Below are positions 26,417 to 37,300 of a stretch of DNA of 64,000 nucleotides, one piece after another; position 1 is the stretch's first letter, and each line of letters begins with the position of its first letter. A program made the translations under genes and the position numbers. Under the pieces are notes generated by a model. The model was not told the DNA's origin and made no database searches. It saw nothing but the letters and a program-made list of their open reading frames with translations. Source of the DNA: an uncultured Elusimicrobia bacterium (GTDB lineage: Bacteria; Elusimicrobiota; Elusimicrobia; Elusimicrobiales; UBA9959). Location: NCBI GenBank assembly GCA_903873295.1, contig CAIQNV010000049.1, forward strand, positions 1-64,000. Direction: 5' to 3'.

Positions 26417-27382
26417 CTACGCCGTGCGCGCGCCTAAGGCCAGCAGAAAATCTTTCAGGGCTTCGGCTTCCTTCCTGTGCGGGAAGGTGTCTATAAGCGG
26501 GAAGAGATTTTTAAGCTTTTCCGCCGCCGTTTTTCTCGCCGTTCCGGAAAAACCGCCTTTCCTCACAAGTTCCGCGAGGTCCAAAGCGGGAGCCAGGTCG
26601 GCCTCCGGCCCGGCTTTTACAGAGGCCAGCAGCTTCTCCGCCCGCGGCCCGGCCTGCGCGTCGTTCAGCGCCAGTATAAGCGGCAGCGTGAACTTGCCTT
26701 CTTTGATATCCTTCAGGGTTTCCTTGCCGCAGGCGTCGGCGTCGCCCTCGAAATCCAGCACGTCGTCAATGAGCTGGAAGGCCGAGCCCGCCTCTTCCCC
26801 CAGGCGCGCGCAGTCGTCGAGCATTTCCGGCTTTTCCGCCAGGCGGCAGGCCGCGAGGGCGCACCAGCGGAAAAGCGCCCCGGTCTTGAGGGCCACTATC
26901 TTTTCCGCCGCCGCGGCCGGGATCTTCTTGCCCCGGGAATTCTCTTCTATGAGGGCGCCCTTCGTCATGCGCTTTACCGCCTCCACCAGGCTTTCCTGCA
27001 GATCAGGGGCCGCGCGCCCGGCGCATTCAAAAGCCAGGGCTATCAGAAGGTCGCCGACCAGTATCGCCGAATTTACTCCCACCTGGTCGTAGAGGGTGGG
27101 CAGGCCTCTGCGGTAGCGGGCCATGTCGAGGCAGTCGTCGTGCAGCAGGGAGGCGGTGTGGGTAAGCTCCGCGGCGGCGGCGGCTTTTTCCGCCCGGCGG
27201 GACTCCGCTCCCAGAGCGCGGGCCATAAGCAGGGTAAAGCGGGCCCTTGAGGCTTTGCCCATGAAGCTGAAGGGGAATTTTTCAAAATTAAAAACTTCAC
27301 GGTCTATCGCGGCCAGTTCGGCCGCGATATACCCGTTCACCGAGCGCAGAGAATCTTCAATATTCCCGGCAGTTTGTTCCAT
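26417..27382 (-). CDS. Long-chain polyprenyl diphosphate synthase
   Basis: This trans-prenyltransferase chains isopentenyl units to make the side chain of a quinone or similar lipid. It has the first Asp-rich motif 'LLHDDCLDMARYRRGLPT' and the second 'LIDDVLDFEGD' in normal order. Small residues precede the first motif, as expected for longer products. Length 321 is typical of IspB or HepT. It is probably cotranscribed with the downstream MenA-like gene. The start ATG lies 6 bases after TAAAAT with no Shine-Dalgarno, suggesting leaderless translation. Confidence 0.9.
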   Translation of the reverse strand: MEQTAGNIEDSLRSVNGYIAAELAAIDREVFNFEKFPFSFMGKASRARFTLLMARALGAESRRAEKAAAAAELTHTASLLHDDCLDMARYRRGLPTLYDQVGVNSAILVGDLLIALAFECAGRAAPDLQESLVEAVKRMTKGALIEENSRGKKIPAAAAEKIVALKTGALFRWCALAACRLAEKPEMLDDCARLGEEAGSAFQLIDDVLDFEGDADACGKETLKDIKEGKFTLPLILALNDAQAGPRAEKLLASVKAGPEADLAPALDLAELVRKGGFSGTARKTAAEKLKNLFPLIDTFPHRKEAEALKDFLLALGARTA

Positions 27383-27388
27383 GTATAC

Positions 27389-27394
27389 ATTTTA
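27389..27394 (-). promoter_or_regulatory. -10 box six bases before the prenyl synthase start
   Basis: On the minus strand TAAAAT-gtatac-ATG: the box ends exactly six bases before the start codon and no purine-rich ribosome site intervenes. Transcription would begin at or next to the A of ATG. Confidence 0.55.
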
Positions 27395-27447
27395 GCATTT
27401 AGCCCGCGCTTTTCCTTCAGGCGAAAGCGCCTGGCATATAAAAATAA

Positions 27448-27453
27448 TATAAT
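27448..27453 (+). promoter_or_regulatory. -10 box six bases before the CDF start
   Basis: Consensus TATAAT is followed by ctttga and then ATG at 27460. There is no Shine-Dalgarno, so a leaderless message is likely. It is back to back with the prenyl synthase box, within a 77-base divergent spacer. Confidence 0.6.
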
Positions 27454-27459
27454 CTTTGA

Positions 27460-28389
27460 ATGGGACACGAGCACGAACACGGGCATGAGCACGGACATTC
27501 CTGCGCGCACGGGCACGGCGCCCATTCCCAGCGCAGGGCCATCGCCACCGCGTTCTTCATAACGGCCGGCTTCATGCTGGTGGAGGCGGCCGGCGGCCTC
27601 TTTACGGGCAGCATGGCGCTGCTCAGCGATTCCATGCATATGCTGACCGATGCCGCGGCCCTGGGAATGAGCTTTTTCGCGTCCAGGCTGGCCGGCCTTA
27701 AGCCGGACTCCTCCCGCACCTTCGGCTACCGGCGGGCGGAGGTGGTGGCTGCGCTCGCCAACGCCATGCTGCTGTGGCTGCTGTCCGGCTACATGCTCCG
27801 CGAGGTCTATGAAAGGTTCCAGAGCCCGGTGGCGGTGCTTTCCGGGCCCATGCTGGTGATCGCGGTTATCGGACTCCTGGCCAATGTGGTCAGCGCTTAT
27901 ATCCTGCACGGCCACAGCGGCGACAATATCAATATCCGCGGCGCTTTCCTGCACGTGCTGAGCGATCTGGCCGGTTCCGTCGCGGCTATCGTAGCCGGCG
28001 TCGTGATCTATTTCAGCGGCTGGTACCTGGCGGACACTATAGTTTCGCTCCTGATAATAATCCTCATACTGTTCAGCTCCACCCGGCTTCTTCTGGAGGC
28101 TTTCCATATTCTTATGGAGGGGGCTCCGCGCGGGCTTTCCCTGAAAGCCCTGGAAAAGGAGCTGCGCGCCATAGACGGGGTTTCGGACGTGCACGAGCTG
28201 CACGCCTGGAGCCTTTCCTCCGGCTTCAACGCCCTGAGCGCCCACCTGGTGGTAAAAGACCAGTCCAGACAGCAGGCCGCCCTTAAAGCCGCCACCTGCG
28301 GGGTGGCCGCCTCCTTCGGCATCCGCCACAGCGTTTTTCAGGTGGAAACCGAACCCGTTGAAAACTCCTCCTGCGACATCTGCGCCTGA
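27460..28389 (+). CDS. Cation diffusion facilitator metal exporter
   Basis: CDF proteins exchange Zn2+ or similar ions for protons across the inner membrane. The N-terminus is a His-rich tail of HEHGH units (residues 3-22). Six transmembrane segments follow. Metal-site motifs are 'SDSMHMLTDA' in TM2 and 'HVLSDLAGS' in TM5, each with H-x-x-x-D. A cytoplasmic ferredoxin-like domain (about 215-300) comes next, and a Cys-x-x-Cys end (CDIC). Length 309 is typical of ZitB or CzcD. It stands alone, divergent from the prenyl synthase, with a promoter suited to leaderless translation. Metal identity is not decidable, though the His-rich tail favours zinc. Confidence 0.93.
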   Translation: MGHEHEHGHEHGHSCAHGHGAHSQRRAIATAFFITAGFMLVEAAGGLFTGSMALLSDSMHMLTDAAALGMSFFASRLAGLKPDSSRTFGYRRAEVVAALANAMLLWLLSGYMLREVYERFQSPVAVLSGPMLVIAVIGLLANVVSAYILHGHSGDNINIRGAFLHVLSDLAGSVAAIVAGVVIYFSGWYLADTIVSLLIIILILFSSTRLLLEAFHILMEGAPRGLSLKALEKELRAIDGVSDVHELHAWSLSSGFNALSAHLVVKDQSRQQAALKAATCGVAASFGIRHSVFQVETEPVENSSCDICA

Positions 28390-28423
28390 AAACCTGATGT
28401 ATCAAAAGTAACAGAATTTGTTG

Positions 28424-28452
28424 TTGACTTACGGTTGCCGCTAACCTATAAT
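28424..28452 (+). promoter_or_regulatory. Near-consensus sigma-70-type promoter of the FecR/giant-protein locus
   Basis: TTGACT (28424-28429) and TATAAT (28447-28452) are separated by exactly 17 bases. It is the best promoter in the window and drives the gene set that ends with the 5444-residue protein and PorV-like barrel. Confidence 0.85.
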
Positions 28453-28469
28453 CAAAAGTGAGCAGTTCA

Positions 28470-28507
28470 GGGGACGTTAATAAGCCCTAAGGGTGGGCTA
28501 TGCCCGC
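28470..28507 (+). promoter_or_regulatory. Hairpin-forming 5' leader before the FecR-domain gene
   Basis: In the 70-base leader, AGCCC-taagggt-GGGCT can pair, while the same GGGC can instead pair with the following GCCC (GGGCtatGCCC). The two pairings exclude each other, a switch-like layout, just before the ribosome site CAGGAG. No known riboswitch class is recognised. Confidence 0.3.
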
Positions 28508-28528
28508 GTTATAAAACAGGAGTTCCTA

Positions 28529-29974
28529 ATGCGTTATCTATTTTCTTTGATATTGCTGGCCGGCCTTTCCGTCTTTTCCGGCGCCGCCTACGTTAACTCG
28601 CTGCAGGGCGACGTCGACCTGAAAAAAGCCGGCGCCTCCGAATGGGTCCGCCTTACCGGGGCCGATAAAACGCCTCTCGGCGCGGGCGACGAAATGCGCA
28701 CCGCCCGGGCCTCCACGGCGGAGATCTACATGGACGACGGCTCAAAGGTGAAAGTAGCGCCGCTTACGGCCTTCAAACTGTCGACGGAGAACAAGGAGGC
28801 CGTCTCGCTCGGCCTGTATTTTGGCCGGGTGCGCTCCTGGGTGAAGAAATTCTCGAGAAAATTCGAAGTGCGCACCCCGTCGGCCGTCTGCGCCGTGCGC
28901 GGCACCGATTTCATGGTTTCCGCCGACGGCGACGGCAACAGCCGGGTGGAGGTCTACGAGGGCACCGTGCTGACCGGCGACTCCAAGGGTAATTCCGGGC
29001 TGGTGCGCGAAGGGCAGTTCTCCGAGATCCCCAACGGGGGGAAAATGAAGGACCCGGGGCAGAATCCCAACGAGCCCGGCGACATGAACTCCTCGCTGGG
29101 AGACGCCAGGCAGCTGGCCAGGGCCGAGATCTACAGCGAAATTTCAAAAGAGGACGTGCTGGCCCGGGCGCAGGAGGAGATGCAGTCGGCGGAGTACCAG
29201 AACCGCAAGGTGGCCATAGACGCCTTCGGCAACCGGGTGCGCATGGAAGAGTACACCATAAGGCCCGCCGCCGACCAGTTCAAGTACGTAGTGCTCAACA
29301 CCCGCGCCGACCGCTTCGACTTCGGGAAGATCCTGTTCACCTTCAACGCGGCCCTGCCCGCCGATCTCTCCCAGGCCACGCTGAACATGATCTCCTCGCC
29401 CGGTTCCACGGCGCCGCAGTGGCAGCTTGTAGCCATGAACAGCGTGATGAGCAATACCACCGACAAGGTTACCGAAGACGCCTCGGGGGGCGGCATGGCC
29501 TACAACGGCAGCCTGACCGATCCGCGCTATAATCTGGTTTTCGGAAATTATTCCTTTTACGCGGCGGGGCCGGCGGAGGCCAATGATAACGGCGGGCTGG
29601 GGAAGCTGTTCTGGACCAAGACGAATTACAATGTGCCCGCGAACCATTATGACTCAATTTCCTTCCTGGGGAGCGCCGCTCCTTTAATAGACGCCTCCAG
29701 CCCTTCCGGCGCCGATGTTTTTCACACCTTCGCGAAGAACACCTATAACGACGGCACCTGGATAGCGGCGGAGGACTTCGTGCTTTTTAATAACGGGGAC
29801 CTTCTCGCCGCCGGGGAGTTCAGCCAGGGCCTGGGCAACGGCAACACCGTTGACGAAATAACCGACAAGCTTAATTTTCAGCGCGTTTACACAAGTTCGC
29901 TTTTCGGCGGGCGCACCATCGACGTGATGTACTCCGCCAAGCTGCTGAAGGAAATCGGCCTGCTGCGGTTCTGA
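28529..29974 (+). CDS. Secreted FecR-domain protein
   Basis: The start is ATG 28529, preceded by AGGAG; the track start is a GTG 12 codons earlier inside the leader. A signal peptide (1-19, 'FSLILLAGLSVFSGAA') is followed by a FecR-type domain (about 20-150) with 'GDEMRTARASTAEIYMDDGS' and 'VRTPSAVCAVRGTDFMVS'. The rest (about 170-481) has no recognised family. The FecR domain is found in sigma-factor regulators and in stand-alone periplasmic or surface proteins; no partner sigma factor is nearby. It heads a locus with a predicted barrel, a giant surface protein and a PorV-like barrel, so a role in surface assembly is a guess. Confidence 0.8.
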   Translation: MRYLFSLILLAGLSVFSGAAYVNSLQGDVDLKKAGASEWVRLTGADKTPLGAGDEMRTARASTAEIYMDDGSKVKVAPLTAFKLSTENKEAVSLGLYFGRVRSWVKKFSRKFEVRTPSAVCAVRGTDFMVSADGDGNSRVEVYEGTVLTGDSKGNSGLVREGQFSEIPNGGKMKDPGQNPNEPGDMNSSLGDARQLARAEIYSEISKEDVLARAQEEMQSAEYQNRKVAIDAFGNRVRMEEYTIRPAADQFKYVVLNTRADRFDFGKILFTFNAALPADLSQATLNMISSPGSTAPQWQLVAMNSVMSNTTDKVTEDASGGGMAYNGSLTDPRYNLVFGNYSFYAAGPAEANDNGGLGKLFWTKTNYNVPANHYDSISFLGSAAPLIDASSPSGADVFHTFAKNTYNDGTWIAAEDFVLFNNGDLLAAGEFSQGLGNGNTVDEITDKLNFQRVYTSSLFGGRTIDVMYSAKLLKEIGLLRF

Positions 29975-30018
29975 GGAAGGGCGGCGGGTCAATGAACGGA
30001 AGGATTTCTGGAGGAATA

Positions 30019-31269
30019 ATGCAGTTCAATTCTGTGAATAAAAAAACCAAGTTCCTGCTGGCGGCCGCCGTAGTTTTGCCTTTTTCCCTCTGCTCTCTGC
30101 CCCCGCTTTACGCGGCGATGAAAATAATACCCGTGGCCGATATTTCCCTGCTGGGCGGAAAATATTTCCTGGACTCGCAGGCCGCCGCCTTCCAGGGCCG
30201 CGTGGACGCTTTTATCTCCCCGGCGATCACGCTGGCGGAGAACCATGACCTGCTCCCGGTCTATTCCGGCAACTATTCGGGCACGCAGGACATACAGGAA
30301 CTGGCCGGCGGCGGCGTGCTTACCCGCAAGCGCCAGACGCACACTTTTTCCCTGAAATATATCTACACCAGCGATTTTAACAAGTATAAGCCGCGCCTCT
30401 CTTATTCGAAGGCGGGCATAAATGAAACTAAGGACGAGAAGTGGGGCGACGGACTTTTCGACTATGCCACGCTCTCTTTCGGGTTCGAGGCCGAGCAGGA
30501 GCGGCCGCGCGGGACCTATACCGAATCCTACGATTATTACAAGGTGGGGTATCCCAATTACAGCACGCTGCTGTCGCGGTCGCAGTCCGTCTTTAACGAC
30601 ACCACCACCTTCAACGAGCTTTCCACCAACGCCGGGGAAAATCCGCTGGACAATATCAGCCACCGCCTGGCTTTGGGCTATGCCTGGTTCCCCGAGCCGC
30701 TTAATATGAAGGCCAACTACGACTTTACCTACCGCACCTACGCCGAGCAGGCGATAGCGGCCAGGCCCGCCACGGGGCAGTCGCCCTTCAAGAGCGACAA
30801 GCGCTCCGACATAATGCAGAATTTCAGTCTTAAGGCCAGCCGGGCGCTTAAGCCGCTTTACCTGAGCGCCGTCGCGCGCCTGGGCTGGCTAAGTTCTAAT
30901 CAGGGGTCTTACGACTCTGTCCGCAGCAAGTACATGAAGGACTATTATAGTTATATGGATTTTTCCATAAGCCCGGCGATGGGCCTGGTGCTGGAGAACG
31001 GAGCGCAGTTTAATTTCGGCCTGGACTGGCGGCGGGTTTACTACCTGGGGCGCCTTAAACAGGGCAACACCGGAAATTACGGAAGCTCCGAGATAACCCA
31101 GACCTTCTGGCTTACTTCGCTTTCCGCGCGCTATCCAGTAGCCAAAAGGTTCTTCGCCCGGGCGGCCTGCAACTACCAGATCTCTTCCTCCAATATGCGT
31201 TACGAGGAGAGCTACCGGTATAACTACAGGGCCAGCACCTACCTGCTGGGTCTGGAGTGGGAGTTTTAA
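30019..31269 (+). CDS. Predicted outer-membrane beta-barrel protein of unknown function
   Basis: The start is ATG 30019 with TGGAGGA upstream; the track start at 29992 lies before that site. A signal peptide (about 8-32, 'FLLAAAVVLPFSLCSLPPLYAA') is followed by 380 residues of alternating aromatic-rich strands ('YYSYMDFSISPAMGLVLENG', 'ARAACNYQISSSN'). It ends in 'LLGLEWEF', a terminal aromatic barrel signature for BAM insertion. Length 416 would fit 14-18 strands. No family is recognised. It lies between the FecR-domain gene and the giant gene, in the same orientation with short gaps. Confidence 0.7.
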   Translation: MQFNSVNKKTKFLLAAAVVLPFSLCSLPPLYAAMKIIPVADISLLGGKYFLDSQAAAFQGRVDAFISPAITLAENHDLLPVYSGNYSGTQDIQELAGGGVLTRKRQTHTFSLKYIYTSDFNKYKPRLSYSKAGINETKDEKWGDGLFDYATLSFGFEAEQERPRGTYTESYDYYKVGYPNYSTLLSRSQSVFNDTTTFNELSTNAGENPLDNISHRLALGYAWFPEPLNMKANYDFTYRTYAEQAIAARPATGQSPFKSDKRSDIMQNFSLKASRALKPLYLSAVARLGWLSSNQGSYDSVRSKYMKDYYSYMDFSISPAMGLVLENGAQFNFGLDWRRVYYLGRLKQGNTGNYGSSEITQTFWLTSLSARYPVAKRFFARAACNYQISSSNMRYEESYRYNYRASTYLLGLEWEF

Positions 31270-31350
31270 GAAGGGGCAGCGGCGCGGACGGAAGAGTGTT
31301 TTAGAAATTGATTTTATTCCCAGATGTAAGTTTTCAGCCGGAGAAAAATT

Positions 31351-34300
31351 ATGCGCAAGATAAAAAACATTTTCATAAACCTCCTGGGGGCGGCGCTTTT
31401 AGCCGCCGGCTCCGCCGGACCGGCGCTGGCCCAGTTCACCGGGGATTTCTCCCAGCCCGGCGGCGCGGTTTACGACGGCGGCTCGGAGGACCAGGCTCAC
31501 CGCGTGGCGGTGGATACCGTGGCGCTTAACGGGCCTTTTATTTATGTGGCGGGCACTTCGGAGTTCGACTCCCAGACTACCGGCTTAACCGCTAAGTACG
31601 ACAAATTCGGCGTGCTGGCGGCCTCCGCGGTCTTTACCGGCCCTGGTTCCAGCTTTGCAGTGAGCGACGGCATAGCCATAGGCGCCGACAATATCTTCGT
31701 CGCCGGCAGTGTAGGGGGGGGGCTATGCGTAGCGCAGAAGTATGATAAAAACCTGGTTTTTCAATCTTCAGCTACGTACTCTTTCAGCATTCAAGAGTGC
31801 GTCGGGAACGATATCACCCTCAGCAAGACCGGGAACCTTTATGTGACAGGCCACACGGGCTACACCTCGGAGTACCGTTCATTGCTGATAATAAAATACG
31901 ACGAGAACCTGAATTTCGCGAACGCCGTCACTTTCAGCGGCGGAGTTTACGATAAAGGAATGTCGATAAAAACCGATGACCGCGGGGATGTCTACGCGGT
32001 CGGCTATTCAAGCGCCGCCGGCAATTTGCAGATACTTACGTTGAAATATGATCCGGCGCTGGTTTTCATAAGCTCGGCGGTTTTCAGCATTCCCGCGGGA
32101 AGCCCTGAGAAACGGGTGTCCCTGAGCTTTGGCCAGGATTCCGTTTATGTGGCGGGTATAGATTTTGACAAGGGAGTTCTGCTTAAGTATAGCCTCGACC
32201 TGGTCTTTAAATCCTCGGCGGCTTTCAATCCCGGCGCCGCCAGCGGTTGGGAGGGGGTCGGAGTCAACAGCCTCGGAGACGTTTTCACCACCGGCAATGT
32301 GTTTAACGGCACCGACCTCGATTTCCTGACCGCCAAATACACCCCTGATCTCGTGTTCGTTTCCTCCATAGCGTACGACGGCGGCCACGAAGATGTGGCC
32401 CTGGACGTCGCGCTGGACGCTTCCGATAATCTTTATGTAATTGGCGTTTCGTCCAACAGCTTAAATAACGACTGGCGCACCCTGCGCTACCCGTCGTCCG
32501 CCTTCGGCGCGCCCGCCGCGCCCGCGGGCTTCACCGGGAATTTCGCCGCTCCGGGAGGCGCCGGGTTCGACGGCGGGGATATGGACTACGGCACCGGGAC
32601 GGCGTTCTATGGCTCCAATGTTTATGTTGTCGGGATTTCTTCTTCAGCCGGTGTTTTGTCCAGCCTTATTGTCAAATACGACCTGGCCGGGAATGTCGTC
32701 TCCTCCGCCACTTCCGCCGCTTTCGGCGACGCTGGCTTCTTTGATGTGAAGGCCAATGCCAACGGCGTATATGTAGCAGCTCAGGGGGAGGGATTTCTTA
32801 CTGTGAAGTACACTCCTGACCTGGTTTTTGTGTCTTCGGCCGTTCTCGCCGGAGATTCCAGCGCGCGCGATCTTGCGTTGGATACGGGCGGTAATGTCTA
32901 CGTGATAGGCTCCAATTGGGGCGACGCGGGAGGCAACAACGATTATAAGTTCGTGAAGTATAGCAAGGATCTGGCCCAAATTGGTTCGCCGGTCACCTTC
33001 AACGCCGGAGGCATGGATGAGGGCAGAGGCATAGCCGTTGATAACGGCAATGTTTACATCACGGGCGACAGCCTGATAGGCAACACTACTTATTTTGCAA
33101 CCGCGAAATTCGATTCGTCGTCGATGGCTTTTATTTCTTCCGCCTCGTACGCCGGCGGTTATCTCGACGGGCCGGCCCATGAACGCTTAGCTGTAAACCC
33201 GGTTACGCACGACGTTTATCTGTTGGGCGCGCAGGGCCCTGAAGGCAGCAGTCATCTGGTAACTGTGAAATATTCGCAGAACCTGCAGCAGATGGTGGCG
33301 GATATCTTCCCCGGCGACGGCTCCAGCAAGGGCAAAGTGTTTGGCACGGATATAAAACTGGATGCTGACGGCAACGTCTACTCGCTCGGTAAAGATTCCT
33401 ATGAGACCGGCGGGATAACTTATGAATATGCGCTGGTGGTAAAATACACGCCCGGCCTTGTTTTCCTCTCCAGCGCTGCAAGCTCCGCCGGGTCCATTAA
33501 ATATAACGGCTTTGCCATCGCCCTGGATACCACTACCGGCTACAGCTACGTAACTGGTCTCGCTGACGATGACGCGGGCCAGGTGGACATGCGCACCGTG
33601 CGCTTCGACCCGCTAGGCGGGGTGGCTCCGGTCGCGCACGCCATGGGGCCGAACGAATTTATTATTAAAGAGACGGACGTCGAAGACTCCGGCGGGTTCT
33701 CCGCGTACGGCGGGGGGAAATTCCTGGTGGGCTATCAGCACGCTACTTCAAGCATCACCGCGCGGCTCGTTCTGCCGGACGGGACCTTAGTGGGCTCCGA
33801 AATCACTTTCAACACCACTACCGAATACGGCTCCGGCGGCTGGCCCGCTTTCGCGTTCGGCGGCACTGATTTCCTTATGGCCTGGGCCTGCGACCTGCCC
33901 GGGTATCAGGGGCGGATACGCGGCCAGCGCATCGACACCTCCGGGAATAAAGTCGGCTCCTCTTTCTGGATCAGCTCTACCAGCGGTTTCGACTCGCATC
34001 AGTTGGGAAATATCGCATTCGACGGTGTAAATTATTTTGTCGTCTGGAGCGCGAGCGATACGGTGAATTCGTACGATAACATGTACGGCCAGTTCGTAAG
34101 CACGGCCGGCGTTTTAGTCGGCTCAAGGCTTACAATAGGGGCCGGCGGAAAAGACGGCACGGTCGCGTACGGCCATGGCAAATATCTCGCTGCCTGGCGC
34201 AACGACGGCAATTACGGAGATGTCGGCCCGGTAAAAGGCCGGCTGATACTTCCTAATCAGATTTTCGGCGGCACGGAGTTCGTGATCGACGCGAGCCCCG

Positions 34301-37300
34301 CCCCGAGTTATAATCCTGTAATAGTTGCGGCGGACAATACGAGATTTCTTGTCGCTTTCCATGATGAATGGAGTGCTCCCTGCAGCGAAGTGAACCCTGA
34401 TTGTTCCGTTTCCTCCCACTTGTTCGGTAAATTCGTGAACGCTGACGGCACGGTGGCGCCTTCCACTTTCACCATTTCAGACAGCCCCGATGCGCAGTTC
34501 TTGCCCGAGCCGGTCTGGGACGGATCCAAATACCTGATAACCTGGAACGACGCCGATGGGCTTTCCACCGCTACCGTGCATATGCGGTATTTCGACGCTT
34601 CCGGCAATCCGCTGGACGCTGATACCGTGATCGCTTCCGCGGTATCGGGAAGGATCCCGTTCAGCCTCGGATTCTCCTATGACAGCGCGGATAAAAAATT
34701 CTTTGGCGGAGTAAATCGATACCCTGTAACCGGCAGTTACGACGATGCGACCACCGATCTCTACGGCCTTATCCTCACCACTACGAGCAGTGGTGCCGGT
34801 TTCACCGGGAATTTCTCGGAATCCGGCGGCGCGGTTTATGACGGCGGGAACTCTGACGTAGGCGCGGATATCGCTCTTAACCCGGCCACCGACGACACTT
34901 ATGTGGTGGGAGCCTCTTCGGTTTCCGGTCTGAGTCAGGGACTTGTGATCAAGTATAACGCGGCCGGAGTGATGGTCGCGTCCGCGCCGGTCACGGATAC
35001 CGGCGGCATGTATCTGTCGGGCGTCGCGCTTAATGGCAACGGCATCTACGTAGCCGGCGGGGTCTATAATACGAATAATTTCGTGGTTAAAAGGTACGGG
35101 CCCGGGTTGAATTTGATATCCAGCGCGGTTTTACCCGGTGTGCACACGCCAAGAGTGGCTTTGGACGGCGCCGGGAACGTCTATCTTGCCGGTTCTTCCG
35201 ACGGCGACCATAACTATCATCTCGCCAAATACGGCCTCGGTCTCGGCTTTATCTCCAGCACGACCTTTGATGCCGGCGGCGTCGACAGGGCGATCGGAGT
35301 GGCGGTGGACAACGGTTACGCTTACGTCACCGGGTACGCCCTGATAAGCAACAGCACCTATTATGTCACCGCGAAGTTCGACGCGGGCTCATTGGCCTTT
35401 GTTTCTTCCGTTTCATATGCGAACGCTTATGCGGAAGGAGGATCTTTTGAACGCCTGGCCGTTAACCCGGTCACTCATGAGGTTTATCTTGTGGGCACGC
35501 ACGGCACGGAAAACAACAGGCAGATGGTGACGGTCAAATATTCCCAGACTTTGCAGCAGCTCGGCGAAGCCATCTTCCCCGGCGGCAGCTATGGGCTGGG
35601 TGCCGACGTGAAACTGGATACCGCCGGCAATGTGTACGCGCTCGGAAAGGAGTATAACGGCTCGGACTACGCGTTCGTCGCCAAGTATAATTCCGCCCTG
35701 GTTTTCCTTTCCAGCGCGGCAAGCGCGTCCGTTCCCGGGAGCTTCACCGGCATGGCCGTTGCCCTTGATACCACCACCGGCAATAGTTATGTGACGGGAA
35801 TTAAATCCGACGGCGGCATCGGGCCAAAAGACCCCACGAACGATATCCGCACCGTGCGCTTCGCCCCGCTCGGCGGGGTCGCTCCGGTCGTGCACGCCAA
35901 GGGGCCTAACGAGTTTGTTATCAGTGAGACCGACGGCAGGGATTCCGGCGGCAGCGTCGCATATGGAAACGGCAATTTTTTGACCGTGTATCAAAAGAAC
36001 GATGTCAACGTCGAAGCAAGGCTTTTTGATACGAGCGGCAATCCGGTCGGCGCCGAAATCGTTCCCGCCGGGAATACGGACTGTCAAGCCGGGCAGGGGC
36101 CTGCCGTGGCTTTTGACGGTACAAATTTCCTGATGACATGGGGCTGTCGTTTGTTGTCTAACACATCGGCGATCCGTGGTCAGCGCGTTGATTCGTCGGG
36201 TAATACAATAGGTTCGGCGTTCGCCATAAGCGCCTTCACAGGTTCGCGGGGCGATGGGGATGTGGCGTTTGACGGCACCAATTATTTCGCGGTCTGGAGT
36301 TCGACCGAAAGCGGCGCGTGGAATATCTACGGACAGTTCATTTCAGCGACAGGCGCGCTGGTCAACTCCCGCATAACAATAGCTACCCCGGCGACGGCCT
36401 GGATAGACCACACACCGGTAAAGTATGCCGGCGGAAAGTATCTGGTCACATGGACTGAAGGAAACAACGTGAAAGGCCGGATGGTACTGCCGAATGGCAG
36501 CCTTTATGGCTCTGAAATAGCCGTTAATGTGGATTCCCTTACGAGCGATGGTCCCACGGTTATAGCGTACGATCCCGGTTCTGCAAAATTCCTTGTGACA
36601 TATAACAACGGGATTAACGTCAACAGTAGACATTTGTATGGCAGATTTGTAGACCTGTCCGGTGTTGCGGGCTCCAGTTTCACTATTACCGAAGCTGCGG
36701 GCAATCAGTTCGGCGCGGTTCCTGTGTGGGACGGTTCTAAATATCTGATAACGTGGAGTGACGGCTATCCACTTTCTACGGCCACTGTTCATAAACGTAA
36801 TTTCAGCGGCGCGGGCATTCCGCTTGATACGGATGCCATCATCGCGTCCAATGAGTCCGGTAAAGTTCCGTTGAGTATTGCCTCGGCCATTGCCGGCGGA
36901 AAGGTGTTTGTGCTCGTCAACAGAGGCGATATAGGGTCGTATAACGATGCCAGCCTCGATCTCTACGGCCTTATCATCACCACCACCGCGATCCAGCAGG
37001 CCGCGGGGTTCACCGGGAATTTCTCGCAGGCGGACGGGGCCGGGTTTGACGGCGGGGCTATGGACTTCGGCACGGCCGCCGCGTTCTATGGCTCGAATGT
37101 GTATGTCGTCGGGCTGTCCTCGCCTACCGGCGCCATTATCGTTAAATACGACCTGGCCGGGAACGTGGTGTCTTCCGCCACTTTGGGCGGGCTGGAGTCG
37201 TTTGACGGCGTGGCCGTTAATGCCAACGGCGTCTACGCAGCCGGCAAGGGCGTGACGGGGACGGGGTTTGTGACCGCGAAGTATAATTACAGCCTGACCC

